From assembly GCA_916613615.1 (NCBI GenBank), contig OU744727.1, positions 20,592,093 to 20,656,092 of the forward strand: a stretch of 64,000 bases of DNA. Direction: 5' to 3'. Origin of the DNA: Steromphala cineraria. Lineage: Eukaryota; Mollusca; Gastropoda; Trochida; Trochidae. Numbering within the stretch: the first letter of the stretch is position 1; each line of letters opens with the position of its first letter. A model generated the notes under the pieces. That model made no database searches. It saw only the letters and a list, made by a program, of their open reading frames with translations, and was not told where the DNA came from. Shown here one piece after another: positions 31,654-44,229 of the stretch. The position numbers and the translations under genes were made by a program.

Positions 31654-34600
31654 TCAGTCACCTGACTTTACCTTCAAGGGAACTAGACCGAATCTCAATG
31701 AGGACAATGGCATGGGATAAGATCCATTGTCTACAATATCTGGTTCCCTGTCAGTTCTGTAGATATAAATGCCACTTGTAGTAGCATAATTAGCAAACAC
31801 TGTCATCCCTAACACCACTAAGGATGAGATTTCAGGTTTGAGAGTATATAAAAATTTCGATGAATTGACATCTATTAATCTGTGAGACCAAGTTCGATAA
31901 TATACTTGGTAGTCAATAGGATCATATGTCAGACCTCGACTACCTTTCATCTTCTTGAGCACAGTGTAATTGAATTGCCATGGTAATCAAATAAAAATAT
32001 CTTTAGATTTGCGTAGACATACCGTCAAGCAAATCGTTCATCCACTGCTATTTGTTTCATACTATATTTATGATCAACTATATCCTTGACATCATTATTC
32101 AATGATGTTAGTAATTTTATTCTAAATCTCTTTAGAACAAACAACCAGCCAATGTTTTGATCAGCGGCCATGCTGATGACGTGGGTCACACGTAAAGTTT
32201 GCAGCTGTCCCTTAAAGGGTTGAGCAACGAGAACTCTTTGGCGTAAAAACCAAGGGCATTGTGTTTTCGATATTAAGGTCATTGAATCAACTCCTTGTAC
32301 TTCAACAGTGTTGAACACCCCAGTATGCCGTTCCTTGATAAACATTTGACCAATCGTTAGATGAGTCATTTTATGTTGACCCATAAAGAGTATTTTGTAT
32401 TCAGTTGGTTTTATGGCTTCCATTGGCGATGTCGTTGAACCTGAAAATACACAACTGAGATGAAGATGATATTTTAAAATATTCATGAGAAATATTTTGC
32501 ATGACTCCCCTAATAGGTCAACCTTACACTGAAACAGAAAAAACAAGTTAAAGGTGAAGTTACTAAAGGATTAACATTAATGAAGATTATTTTCTGCCTG
32601 TGCGTTGCTGATTTCATAAAAAAAATAAAGGTGAAGATACTTAATAATTAACATAAATGAAGATTATTTTACTGCCTATGCATAACTGCCTATTTCATAG
32701 ATCCAGTTAATGTTAACTAAAAGAGGAAATATGCAGAATAGATTTTTTAACGTGCTTAGATAGTGGCTTGAAGTGTTCATTTTCGATCTAAAATGTACAA
32801 ATACCGAACTACAATTGTTAGATTTCAAATTATTTACATTTACTTTCAAACATAAATCATTTTATTTCTTCCTCTTTTGTTGCCAATATCAAACTGTTTA
32901 GTTAAAAATTGTCACATATTTCGTTTAATTATGATTCCCGGTTTTTGTATCAACCGGAAGCAAGGTATTCCGTTTCTGTACTACGGTTCCACTTATGTAT
33001 TAAAGTTGCTCGCCATGTGCTTAATGGCCCGATCAAAGCCAGTGTTTATTATTGATATTATGGACATAAAACAAAAATCATGATCGTTAAAATATTAAAG
33101 AAAATTAAAAAATTTAAGACATTCTTATTTCAGAAAATTAACAAATAAAACAACGTTTTTGCATTTTGTGACTTATATTTTTTAAATTGATGACTACCAC
33201 ATTTACTGTTGTTGTCTTCATTTAAGTATTTAAGATTATTGTTACCTTTAAGAGAAAAAATAGGAATAATTTCAACTTTGCAAAGTCTGCAATGAAACCA
33301 GCATTTTCCTTCAAAGTCGTTTCTAGAAGAGGTACAGCTCAAGCTCCAGCTTTTGCCTTGGGAATAAGTCCTGCATTGGTTTGAATCTTGAAGTCTGTGA
33401 AGTTCCCACTGACTCTGTACTGACTTGTGGTGGAACGAACAAAGCTGCAATAAAAATGTGTATGATTCTCCGGAATTTCAATACTTTGTTTGTCTTATGT
33501 GTAATACCTCATTTAGGGAAAATAGGATTATGTAAATTAAGGGATAGTAGATTTTCATTGACAAGAGAGCATGAAAAGACTCTCATGTGTACATGTACCA
33601 TATCTATGCAGCATTGGACATCTTATTTAAAATAGTTAAAACGCAAGGAGAAACCATTGAATCAATATATTATACTTTACATAATGAGGACAGAGATTAC
33701 TGTTTTAGGGATAGCCGGTTTTACTAGAAATGCAATCATGATAGCACTTTATGACCTACGAGGGCAGTCATACCGAGGTTCATATTTTTCATATGTTGCC
33801 CTAGGGCAAAATATCACTTTTTAATTGTGACGTCACGTTAAAAAACAGTGTTTTGACGTCACGATTCCCCTATCACGTCACAATGTATACGGGTCGGCGG
33901 CGTCTAGTTGGTTTTAAGTATTTTCTTTACTACGGTAATAAACAGAATATTATATTCGTGCCCACGACGTACTATGCGTACGACACTCGTGCCTAAATAT
34001 CAGTATATTCCTCGCTCTCGCTCGGGAAAATACTAATATTTAGGCACTTGTGTCGTAAACATAGTATGTCATGGACACTCATATAATATCCTCTATATTT
34101 TTGCACCATGAACCAGGTACCTGCAGTTACCGATAGTATGGAACCAAATTTCCCTTCATGACTGTATTTTTTATACCTCCTTTTGTTTATTGATGATTGT
34201 TATGTAAGCAATTCTGTACTAGTTATTTGGTCAAAACTTGTTTTTTTTATAGATTGTGGACTCGACATTGTTTTCCTCTGATCTGTTAAAGCAGGCATTG
34301 ACCTCAATAATGTATATGTATTTTTTCCTTGTTCAGTTTTCCATTAGATATTTGAGTATTTTTTTAGTTTTGAGTCTTTTTTTAGTTTAAGTCTCAGACT
34401 TAAATCTCGTGATTAGAAACAAAAGTATTTGCAACATTTCAGGGATGTTAAAAACCAGAGTTCTTAAATCCAATTTGGCAAGAAATATAATTAAATATAT
34501 AAAATATGAGTTTTAGTATTACTTTCGTTTAATAATATCAACATTTTATCACTACAAGGAACTTTCGTTACTTCAAAATCTGATGCTATGAACATAGTAA

Positions 34601-34775
34601 CCGGCTCTTTACTTACTTCTGTTTTTGTCTAATGGAAGACACTCGCCTAATATCTTCCATGAACAATTTAGATCGTTGACTTATCAAGCTACCACAAATA
34701 CAACCGAAGTGCGTAACACCTTTCTCAAGTTACATATTTTTCAACATACCTTATATATCTGATTATTCTGAGCAT
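31654..34775 (-). pseudogene. Family 2 copy 1, three-exon pseudogene
   Basis: A paralogue of the intact gene at 43014-53985. Exon 1 is 34750-34775 (ATG at 34773-34775, donor GTATGT), exon 2 is 33246-33444 (acceptor TTGCAG, donor GTAACA) and exon 3 is 31654-32440 (acceptor TTTTCAG). All splice sites match the intact copy. Exon 2 is 10 bases shorter, with a net frame-breaking loss around the Leu-Ile-Pro codons, and then reads into a stop. Exon 3 has an in-frame TGA at ~32033 and a one-base frameshift near 31970. The Cys-x10-Cys-x3-Cys-x2-Cys cluster and the Tyr-Arg-Thr-Asp-Arg-Glu motif survive in broken frames. An MITE lies just downstream and a large palindrome in intron 1. Confidence 0.75.
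33946..34092. repeat. Large imperfect foldback, ~65-bp arms
   Basis: Left arm ~33946-34011 (TATTATATTCGTGCC..., ending CAGTATATTCC) pairs imperfectly with ~34025-34092 (GGGAAAATACTAATATTTAG...TCATATAATATCC). The loop is CTCGCTCTCGCTC. The sequence just before it has TGACGTCACG motifs (33825-33880). It sits in intron 1 of the family 2 pseudogene. Confidence 0.8.
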
Positions 34776-35090
34776 AGCTTTGAAGTATTGTATCCTCTTT
34801 TCACTTCAACTTCCTTCCTGGAAGCGTATTTCATTGTGTTTACTTAAAGTCCCAAATGCAAATAAATGTAGTTTTAAAAAAATCACACAGTGATAAAAGA
34901 TATTAATTAAAGATTGGTGGCCTTATCAGTAAGAAGTTCAAGTAAATGACCAACAAACATGATAAGAACGATCTCTATTCTTAACAAAGAAGGTTATTGA
35001 GACATGGAAGTCCGATACGTTATTATTGATGGTATAAAGTACAGGAATAACATTTCCATAAATAATACTGTATTTACTTTTTGAGATGGT
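34776..35090 (-). promoter_or_regulatory. Duplicated upstream region of family 2 copy 1
   Basis: This aligns weakly with 53986-54290 upstream of the intact copy (CACAGTGAT, GATTAAAGATTG, GACATGGA, TTATTGATG and ATAAAGTA blocks). The duplication therefore included promoter DNA. No TATA box or defined start is evident. Confidence 0.4.
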
Positions 35091-35159
35091 TATCTTTAAG
35101 ATCTTCTTGTGTCCCTATTTTGGTGAACCTTTGCAAAAGTTTTATATGAAGAAGAATTT

Positions 35160-36250
35160 ATTTCAAGTTTTAGGCCACAGGCCCATAGAACATACAAATG
35201 ATACAAAACGTAATGAACATTTATATAACACAGAATACTATTGATTAATGAATGACTCTCGTTGTTTAAAAGCATGAAAAAGATATTTCGAGAGTTGCAT
35301 TAAAACATTCTTACAGTTAGAAGACATAAGAGATACAAATTTTTCATGTGATGGATCTATATAAAAGTATTTATCTATAAATCTAAGCCTTAAAGCTGAA
35401 TAAGAATTGCATATTAGCAGAAAGTGAAATTCATCTTCAATATAATCATAACCTAATAATTGTCATTGTGGGCATAATCTTTTGGCTTTTTCTATCTTGT
35501 TATGACGTCCAGTTTCGATGATGAGTTTATGGCAACTGCAGCGGAATCTTGTAAGAGTTTCTCTGTAGACTTTGATATCAATATGTTGGAAATAAAATTC
35601 AATGTTTAATGCTGATTTGAAGGTTGAATAGGTTTTAAGTTTCGAATTTTGAGATAAGTTTTCTATCCAGCGTTGTTGACCACAGTCCAGTATTCGTTGT
35701 TTAAATGAAGATATGAAAATGTTAGGACTCCCAGAATCTTGAGTTATCCAGGCGTAGCCAAATCCATATTTGAAAAGAATGTTCTTTATATAAGTAGCCC
35801 AAGTTACACGACCAGCTTCATCTAATCCATGCAGCATTAAATAAGTTTGCCTAGGGAGGCGTTCACTGTTCATAGAAATTAATATTGTCCAAAATTTGAT
35901 ACATTTTATAACATAGTGTATATATAGCCGCGTTCTTCCAGTTTCCCCGAGGACAGCGTCGTTACTTGCATTTATTGGCAGATTCAATATCCTTTTATAA
36001 TATTTAGTCTGTACCTTCTCGATTGTTTCATAATATTTAAAACCCCAAACTTCAGCTCCGTATGTTAATATAGGTAAAACCATGGTTTCAAACATCTTAA
36101 TTGCAGTTTTTATCGGGAGACCTCCTGAAAAATGATGAATTTTACATATGTAGAGGCAAACTTTCTCTGCTTGTTGTGCTAAAGTTGAAATTGCTTTTGT
36201 CTATACTTATTTAGGAGTGAAGAATAATCCGAGATAAACACTTCTGGATA
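35160..36250 (-). pseudogene. LINE 3' fragment (Jockey/Nimb-like C-terminus)
   Basis: The C-terminal third of a LINE reverse transcriptase protein. From ~36250 it reads Val-Tyr-Leu-Gly...Phe-Phe-Thr-Pro-Lys, then two stops, then Leu-Pro-Ile-Lys...Leu-Thr-Tyr-Gly-Ala-Glu-Val-Trp-Gly-Phe at 36110-36030, Phe-Arg-Cys-Ser near 35540 and Glu-Thr-Gly-Arg-His near 35510. A TGA at 35463-35465 replaces the second Cys of a CxxC pair (Leu-Cys-Pro-Gln-stop), after which Glu-Asp-Glu-Phe-His-Phe-Leu...Cys continues in frame. The 3' end GGCCTGTGGCCT...GAAATAAA is shared with the fragment at 58038-58400. 5'-truncated and dead. Confidence 0.75.
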
Positions 36251-37085
36251 AACACCAGACTTCATAATTTTGTTAAACAGTTTTATATAAAAACTCTTTT
36301 AAACACGAAGGGGAAGTGGTTCAAATTGTCATCATTCTAATGCCTATCGGTTAACATAAGATAAGACAAGAAAAGCCTTTAAAAAGGCATGCTTGGTGCC
36401 ACATAGGCAGATGAAGGAGATTGTGATTTGTCGAACAATTTGGGTGATAATATATACAACACTGGATACCAGCAGTAATATTAACACGAGTATTACTCAA
36501 AGATAATTTCACAAAATTAATTTCTATCAACACGAATTGCTGAAAGTTATGAATATTTTACATTCACCAACGATTGTTGGTATATTTCAAATCAAAACAC
36601 ACGAGGGTGACATTCTATTTATCGTTCAAATTCACTCTTTTTGAGATCTCAGAGAAAAAATGTAAATCTCTGAACACAACAACACTAGATTTTCAAGACA
36701 GTGATGTGACAGTGACAGTTTATGATGTTATGGCATTGTGATGTTGTTACTTGAAGTAAAAGCACTGTATGGGTTGCCATGTAGCGTTGACAATGACAGG
36801 AAATTGTGCAAAACGTACTGCCAAAACCATATCTCCTTGTCATGCTGGTTAATTATTAACTGTAGTATTACAGATAATAAACAAAATACTTTCCGATGAT
36901 CTCACGGGATTTCAACCCAGCTCCGCTGAGCTAAGCCGCGGCCTTATAGTAACCGTATTGAACAAGCGATGTAGGTCATATTCTAAATATAGCACGAGTC
37001 AATTTCAGTAGCTCTGATAATAAATACATGTTTTCAACGTAAACATTTAGTGACATCGTTAAGTATGATCTACCTATTAGTAAAC
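36251..37085. other. No gene supported; possible tRNA-like relic
   Basis: The minus strand at 36907-36933 has TAGCTCAGCGG (A-box match) only five bases before GGTTGAAATCC (B-box-like), too close for a tRNA, so at best a deleted SINE head. The 24-mer ACAAGAAAAGCCTTTAAAAAGGCA at 36365-36388 recurs at 44005-44030. Confidence 0.3.
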
Positions 37086-37375
37086 ATAAGTCTTTTTTCG
37101 ATGTCACCATCGTTCTTACACAAACATTACTTCTAAATCGCCAGGCGAGCCCAGCGTGAAATTAAATCGCGTGGGTTATAAAAAAATGGATTCTGCGATT
37201 ATTGAATGCGAAATAATGCTCTTATCTGGAACAAATGCAGACTCTTCATCAAATGAAGATGTTTTTGATTGAGTCTGTTAACATTTATCAGCGTCTTTAA
37301 TAGAAAATATTGTTTCTCTTTTAACATGACATTTAAAGAGAAATCATATTCCACAGTTTAATGTGCCAAATATTT

Positions 37376-37562
37376 TGTATTACCCACATGGTGACGTAAT
37401 GCATTTTTTTGCTACAGCTCTGTTCATTGGTCTTTTGATTTGGATACAACACATGTGATTGGCGCGGCTTCCCTTTGAAAATATCAAGAGTAATATAGAG
37501 AGAATTCAGAAAAGTTTTGGGAGAATCAAATAATAATACTTGGTGCCCTTTGGGGCACCAAG
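37376..37562 (+). repeat. Promoter-like cassette P1 ending in a hairpin
   Basis: Homologous to 46230-46428. The shared order is ACCCACATGGT, TTTGCTACAGC, CATTGGTC (inverted CCAAT), ATTGGC (second inverted CCAAT), CTTTGAA, AAGAGTAATATAGAGAGAA (TATA-like) and, ~45 bases on, a perfect hairpin; here it is TTGGTGCCCTTTGGGGCACCAA at 37541-37562. The hairpin sequences differ between copies while the pairing is kept. Purpose unknown. Confidence 0.5.
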
Positions 37563-37564
37563 CA

Positions 37565-37970
37565 ATAACAGGAAATTTGATTTACATCTCATACAGTTCT
37601 CAAGTATAAATACAATAACATAGATAAAACAGATATATAAAATATTCACATAACATAATATCACCATATCTTTAATGGCAATATAATCAATAACATAAAA
37701 ATATCAATTTGCGTCAAGGTTAACATGCACTAGGAACTGCTAAAAAATATTAAAATAATGTTTCACAAAAACAGAGTTTACTATTTGCTACAAGTGATTA
37801 GCGATGTGTTTGTTCTGCACGTCAGCCTACGTCCAGACGGTAGCATTTATGATCCCGAAAACAGAGTGGGAGGCTATAATTTATTATTAATTGTTTTGTA
37901 AATTTGCTCCTCATAATAACCTCCGAGACTATCGATAGGAAGTCTAATAAATTTTGTTTTGTTTTTCAGT
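37565..37970 (-). mobile_element. 3' fragment of a Maui/L2-like LINE
   Basis: Collinear with the 3' part of the LINE at 44230-45495: the minus strand encodes Lys-Ile-Ile...Leu-Pro-Ile-Asp-Ser-Leu and Pro-Ser-Gly-Arg-Arg-Leu...Arg-Thr-Asn, and the 3' end has GAACTGTATGAGATG...AAATTTCC as in the longer copy. Stops interrupt it. It abuts the P1 hairpin. Confidence 0.65.
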
Positions 37971-38163
37971 TTACCAGAAAGCACGTTGTTGTCCATTATG
38001 ACCTTCATAAAGGGTCAATTTACAAAGAATGGTATGGTTATTTTCTGTACCTTTTGATACAAAGAAAGCAAAATACCCCTTATTCAGTAGAAACACGACC
38101 ACGTTTTCTAAACTTTTGGGTCTGTTAATTAAATAACGTTAAACTGGCAATTAACAAGCAATC

Positions 38164-38955
38164 TGAAGAGTTTTGTCTGCTCGATGATCTGTTGAATAGG
38201 ATAGCTATTACAGGAAATTTGAAGAGTTTTGTCTGCTCGATTTGTTTAATATGAAAAACTGTAATAAGCAATTTGAAGAGTTTTGTCTGCTCAATTTGTT
38301 TAATATGAAAAACTGTAATAAGCAATTTGAAGAGTTTTGTCTGCTCAATTTGTTTAATATGAAAAACTGTAATAAGCAATTTGAAGAGTTTTGTCTGCTC
38401 AATTTGTTTAATATGAAAAACTGTAATAAGCAATTTGAAGAGTTTTGTCTGCTCGATTTGTTTAATATGAAAAACTGTAATAAGCAATTTGAAGAGTTTT
38501 GTCTGCTCAATTTGTTTAATATGAAAAACTGTAATAAGCAATTTGAAGAGTTTTGTCTGCTCAATTTGTTTAATATGAAAAACTGTAATAAGCAATTTGA
38601 AGAGTTTTGTCTGCTCAATTTGTTTAATATGAAAAACTGTAATAAGCAATTTGAAGAGTTTTGTCTGCTCGATTTGTTTAATATGAAAAACTGTAATAAG
38701 CAATTTGAAGAGTTTTGTCTGCTCAATTTGTTTAATATGAAAAACTGTAATAAGCAATTTGAAGAGTTTTGTCTGCTCAATTTGTTTAATATGAAAAACT
38801 GTAATAAGCAATTTGAAGAGTTTTGTCTGCTCAATTTGTTTAATATGAAAAACTGTAATAAGCAATTTGAAGAGTTTTGTCTGCTCGATTTGTTTAATAT
38901 GAAAAACTGTAATAAGCAATTTGAAGAGTTTTGTCTGCTCGATGATCTGTTGAAT
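38164..38955. repeat. 54-bp minisatellite with 216-bp higher-order period
   Basis: About 13-14 nearly identical 54-bp units (core GAAGAGTTTTGTCTGCTC, then AATTTGTTTAATATG and AAAAACTGTAATAAGC). The base after CTC is G (CTCGATTTG) in every fourth unit and A in the three between, a period of four units or 216 bp. Both edges carry the variant CTCGATGATCTGTTGAATAGGAT. Because 54 is divisible by three and the unit lacks stops in several frames, long open frames appear on both strands; these are by-products. Confidence 0.95.
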
Positions 38956-41900
38956 AGGATTAACTCTTACATATCAAGGTTTGAGAGTAGTGTGTGGACC
39001 ATGAGTCGAAATCGATTCGAAATTGCTTTTATCCGGACTGGAACTCAAAACCAAAAAAGTTGGGATGGAAAGTGTCTATGGAAATTTAACTGAGAATTCC
39101 ATGTCCGAATCAGAACTTGAAACTATAGGCCCAGCTCAAAGAAACTTGATCTTCAACAGTCATCATGTGAAATGGATCGAGATTTTAATTTCTTTATGAA
39201 GGGGAGATGGGACGAACAAATCAAATATTTTAGAATAAGTTCATACTTTCAAAATAGTAAGTTTATAAAGGCTTTTCTACAAAAATTTAAAAAAATTATG
39301 GTGTCAGCTAACGAACATTTAAAGTAATATTACTGTCGTCGGCTATTACCGATTTCGCGTACTCTAACAATAGTCCGAGCTTTCCATGAACAAGCTTACA
39401 ATGATAATTTTACCAAACACATTTCAAGTCAAATACGTACAGGGATACATAGTTAACATATATTTTGAAAAAATAGCAGATACATTATATAAGGCCCTTT
39501 TAATAGAAAATGGCACATATATCATGGTTTATCCTTCGAGTAATCGAGAGTTGTCTTAATTAATGCACACATTTTGGATATTGCTAAAAAAATTAAATAT
39601 GATGTGTTCGATTGAATAACAAAATGTATACACAAATATAAATAGGGGGTCAACGAATATTTTACGACCCTGAAACTCCCCTAAAATACATAAAATAAAT
39701 GTAAATTCCTCACGTAAGTGCAATTTTTATCATTTCAGGTACAACTATGGCGGCCTACGATGTAATTATCAACAACAGTACTATTTAACTATGACAGCAG
39801 AGTGAATGCATGAGTATATGAGACAATAAGATTTACATCAAATGTCAAGTTTAAATGTCATTTCAATAACAAAAGCAACATAAAGGATATACCGCGAATA
39901 TAGGTGTGGATGACATCGTTCGGCATGCTGCAAAGAACAGTTAGAAAGGCGTTATGTTATATTCAAGCGATTTGCTTCGGTGAACGGAAAAGCTATTATT
40001 TCAGAAGATGTTATGAATATACTTTTGGATTAACTGACAACAATAAAATGTTGTTGCAAAGCGTGAATTTTATTTTCTCGGTCCTATCTCTCCTAAATAT
40101 AGTGTAGGCCAGTTTAATAGCAACACAAACTGGAAATTAGAATTCGAAAAAAACTCAAAATTTAAACGGCCAATCTCTCTAGTGAATGGAACAATCATTA
40201 TGTATCAGTGTTGTGAAATTCATTGCCATGGAAACACAAACTTGAAAATGTAAGAAATAAAGGAGCCCTACCATCATGTGTTTTGCAATAAAGAATAGTT
40301 TTGCCCTGATTTATTATAGTTAAAGCATGATGCCAAGGGCCGAATGGTTTGACGCTGTAATAGTTCATTGATTAGAGCTTCTCTATTACTTTCGATTTTT
40401 AAGTTATTACTACTCCAAATATAAACATTTTTTGTAAATCACGTCCGGCCTCAAATTGAAAATCCTTGATCAGGGACATATTTAGTGACGTCATAGCTGA
40501 TCGTTATTAACGTAATGTTATTGTTTTGTGACGTCGCTCAAAACCATACTTTATTGCGGAATAAAGGGTGGACGGCGCCTTTAATCTTTACGGGAACAAG
40601 ACTTGAATTAACAATAATCGTATTAATGCATTCTAAAGAATTTGGCTGTGACCACCAAAAAACAAATAAAAAAATTTTCAGGGCAATGAAAGATAGTTTT
40701 AACATAATTTAAAAATAATTTTAAAGGATTAAGTAAAGAATACAAGTTCGAAATCAGTCACTTCCCTGTCGACGCAGAGAACAATTACTGCTGTCAATGG
40801 TATGAACCTCAAAGCAAAGTGCTTTCCTGTGAGCTGCAGAACAGCCACGGTTCTCCCACATACTTCGAAGTTCATTCAAACATTTGATGCAAATTCATTT
40901 TAAAACACAATAACAATGTATATGACCTTCCCCTTTTCCTTTATTCCTCTTGTTTTACACTCCGGAGAAAAATAGTAAGGGCAAAATAGTTGTATTTGAA
41001 TTTGACTGCAATTGTTTATCTTAACCCTTACAGTGAAAATGCCCGTTCCATCATCTTTTCAGAAAATTTACAAAAACAATTATAATCTTGATATTGGGCT
41101 TAAAAATACAAACTTACTATCCATTATTATCGAAATGTCTAAATATTACAATATTCTGTTAAAAATTCCTTTCTTGTGACGAAAATCATCGAATTTAAGT
41201 TCAAATCAATTCTATTATCCTCTAGAGATGCAAATGCAAGTACCATGTATGTCAAGGTCATCAGCACATAATGCTATCGATGAATTGGAACTCGAATCGG
41301 GACTTAAACAGCTATTGATATCTCAGAAAAATATCACAGAACTACAAATACTCCAACCATGAAAGTTAAAGATTGCTTTTGAGTGAGTGAATGTTGTGCT
41401 TCATGACTTTATGCTGAAAGTATTACGCAATAACATCATTGCTTTTACTTTTTCATTTCAAAAGAACAAATGTGAACAAATAAACTGATTCTAGTTTATT
41501 TTCAAAACTTTCCTGCGATGCAAACTCGTAACATCACAATTCTTATTTGCAACATCCCCAACTGTGAGTGACAAGACGACTAGACAATCATTTGTAGAAT
41601 CATAAATTTCATCTTACCGCAAATTCAGGAGTTTTACCACTAGTTTTACCAGTTAGTTGAAACTCAGATAATAATAACCAATAACACATACTATAAGTAA
41701 ATGATCGTATAACACTATGATTTTCAGAAAAGATCACAGACGTCACACAGATTTGTCCTCATTTACATTACTCAGTCAACAGTCAAGAAAAAAACACGTT
41801 CAAATTCTTTTCAATCATAACATGTTATGCTAATTTGAAATGTTATTGAATGATATCGATCATTTGGCTTATGCAACTTAAGTAATGACCTGAGGTAATT

Positions 41901-43013
41901 TTCATTTGCAGGACATTTCCTAAGAATATGTGTACAAAAGGCATTTGGTTTACATCCATTCATAACAATCCGCCGAGTGTAGGTCAAATGGTTAAAATGC
42001 AATCAGTATCCCTAATGTGTTCTTATGTTCTTGACTGCGCCGTCAGATTGAGACAACATGTGGTAACCTTCAGTTAGGTCATGAGATGTAGATACTATCT
42101 GACTTTCAAAATATGAAGTTTAATATCTATGAGACTCTTTTTCACGCTGTAATCTCAATTTAGATAAAATTTATATGCTTCAAAATGATAAACTCCGATT
42201 CCTTTTTTGACGGTAGAATATTTCAAATTGATATTATTCATTTCCCAACAAAGATGAGTTTGAAAACCAATATCGTCTTGTTGTTTTATGTAACAAATGA
42301 TGTTATGAAATGAAGATCTTAAGCTTTGAGTGTATGATAAGAAAGGTTTATGTAGATATCAGTAAGCCATCCATGTGTTCTAGACTTGATCAGACTTCAA
42401 TAACTTCTACCCAACATCTCAATCTTACACTTGGCTGAATTACAGAATAATTTATTTTTATACCAAGATTTGGAGGAATTGATTGACAATAGGAGTTTCA
42501 AAAAGCTTCTCTGGATGTATTAACATCATATTTACATTTGATAAGTTTTTTTACATCAGTTCTTAAATGCAGTACACGTGGGACTGGATGGATTTCTGGT
42601 TATTGTAATAGTTATGTTAGTTGTCAAACGTCCAAAGAATCATTGAATAGCCAATAGAAGGGAATATATTCTTATCACTCTAACGCGCTCATTTTCATAA
42701 CTAGAACTTACATTCCTGAATGAGATAGCTTAGGTTCAACGTTTTACTGAACAAAAACAACAATGTAGGTTGGCACATTACATGTATCTTCGTTCATAAT
42801 TAATGAAAATCTTGTATTTTCTTATTAGCAACGCAAATACAACAAATGTAATCCTTTGCTGGGAAACATTACAGGTGACGTATGTCTTTAAAAGACAACA
42901 CTCTTCTTTGTTTTGATATAAACTCCATTCAAAGATTGACCATCGCGGCTATGCAAAGTGTAGGGTAGTGCAACTTCGGATGTTCTTCCCATCAGTCTCT
43001 AAGACTTCCCTCA
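38956..43013. other. Long AT-rich stretch without a supported gene
   Basis: No recognisable coding region. TGACGTCA-like motifs occur at ~40485 and ~40540 and a stretch near 42040-42085 weakly recalls MITE family A termini (GTCATGAGATGTAGATAC). Nothing here justified a gene call. The 3' UTR of the intact family 2 gene probably lies at its right edge. Confidence 0.35.
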
Positions 43014-43774
43014 TCAGGGAACTAGACAGAAAATTAAAGATGACAAATGCATGGGATAGGATCCATCTTCTACGATCTCTGTTTCCCTGTCAGTTCTGTG
43101 GATAAAGATACCAGGTCCAACCCTATAATTAGCAAACAGTGTGTTCCCTATAACCACAAAGGATGAAGGTTCCCGTCTGAGAGCAAAAATGATTTTTAAG
43201 GAACTGATAACTATCACTCTGTTGGACCTATTGAGATAATACATTGTGTGAATCACAGGATCATATGCTAGACCTAGACAACCTCTTATCTTCTTAATCC
43301 CTATCTGCTTACCATTGTAATCAAATGTAATGACTCTAAGACTGCGGTAGACAAAAATAATGGCCATTTGCTCATGTACTGCTATATATTTCATTCTCCG
43401 TTTCAGTGTTACTAGTTCCTTGCTTACAGCACTCACTGCTGTAAAAAGATATATTTTATATATTTTGATAGCAAACAACCAACCAAGTTTTTGATCAGCT
43501 GTAGTACCAAGGATGCGGTCCAATGGAAATGTTCGTTGTTTTCCCGCAATAGGATAACCAATGAGACTTCTTTTGGTTACAAACCAAAAACATTTTGTTT
43601 TCATTATATACGTCAATGAAATAACTCCTTGTACTTTTACACGTTGGAACACCCCAGTACGTCGTTCATTGACGAACATTTGACCAACTATTAAAGGATT
43701 AGTTGTAAAACGATGCATGAAGAGTATTCTGTACCCATCTTCTTTTGTCGCTTCCGTCATTGATTCGTTTGAAT
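43014..43774 (-). CDS. Family 2 copy 2, exon 3 (propeller-like domain)
   Basis: Last and largest coding exon of the intact family 2 gene; the inferred CDS is complement(43014..43774, 51848..52056, 53960..53985), 996 bases, 331 residues. The acceptor is TGCTTCAG before ATTCAAACG at 43774; phase joins exon 2 exactly (G|AT gives Asp). The exon encodes ~253 residues of repeated beta-strand-like segments with Tyr-Leu-Asn-Arg, Leu-Ala-Tyr-Asp-Pro and a final Ile-His-Arg-Thr-Asp-Arg-Glu-Thr-Glu-Ile-Val-Glu-Asp-Gly-Ser-Tyr-Pro-Met stretch. This pattern recalls YWTD/LDL-receptor class B propeller repeats, but the match is loose and the fold is inference. The frame is fully open, unlike the paralogue at 31654-32440, with which it aligns throughout. 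Confidence 0.65.
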
Positions 43775-44229
43775 CTGAAGCAAAAAAAAATAAAAAATTG
43801 TGAGTGACAATAAAATTATATTAACTTTTGATGATGACTTTTTAAAACTGTGTTATTCATGACTTCCCAGTTCCCTACTAACTTTAAGTTAAACAGAAAC
43901 ACAAAATAAAGGTCTAGATAATATCAACATTTGAAATAAAATTGTCTAAGATTATATAACTACCTGTGCGCTTTGTTGATCACTGCATAGACACAGTTGA
44001 TGATAAACAAGAAAAGCCTTTAAAAAGGCAAGCTTTGGAGCACCCGGTTATGTATCACTATATAGAACCAGGAGATAAGGTTAGGGAGGACGGGGACTTT
44101 TACTTGAATAAATTGTTCCAATCGGAGACGCATGTTCTTTGCTCTTTGTTTTGATAGTTATCTGTACACTATGTACATAGTTAAACGACTCGTTCGTTTC
44201 GTTTAAATTTCAACAATGATAGATACGTC
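43775..44229. other. Family 2 intron 2, 3' part
   Basis: Intron sequence after the exon 3 acceptor. It holds a 62-codon plus-strand open frame without recognisable motifs and the 24-mer also present at 36365, which contains GCCTTTAAAAAGGC. Confidence 0.4.

Noticed and set aside
32170..32200. CTGATGA-CGTGGGTCACACG-TAAA as a hammerhead core
   Set aside because: The required G of GAAA is missing, and the sequence is antisense to a pseudogene exon, so it is more likely chance.
36895..36960. tRNA gene on the minus strand
   Set aside because: A and B boxes are only five bases apart and no cloverleaf can be drawn; at most a deleted SINE head.
38125..39093. Open frames of 208-283 codons on both strands as repeat proteins
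   Set aside because: They exist only because the 54-bp unit is divisible by three and free of stops in several frames. Overlapping frames on both strands are equally open, and no start, signal or unique domain is present.
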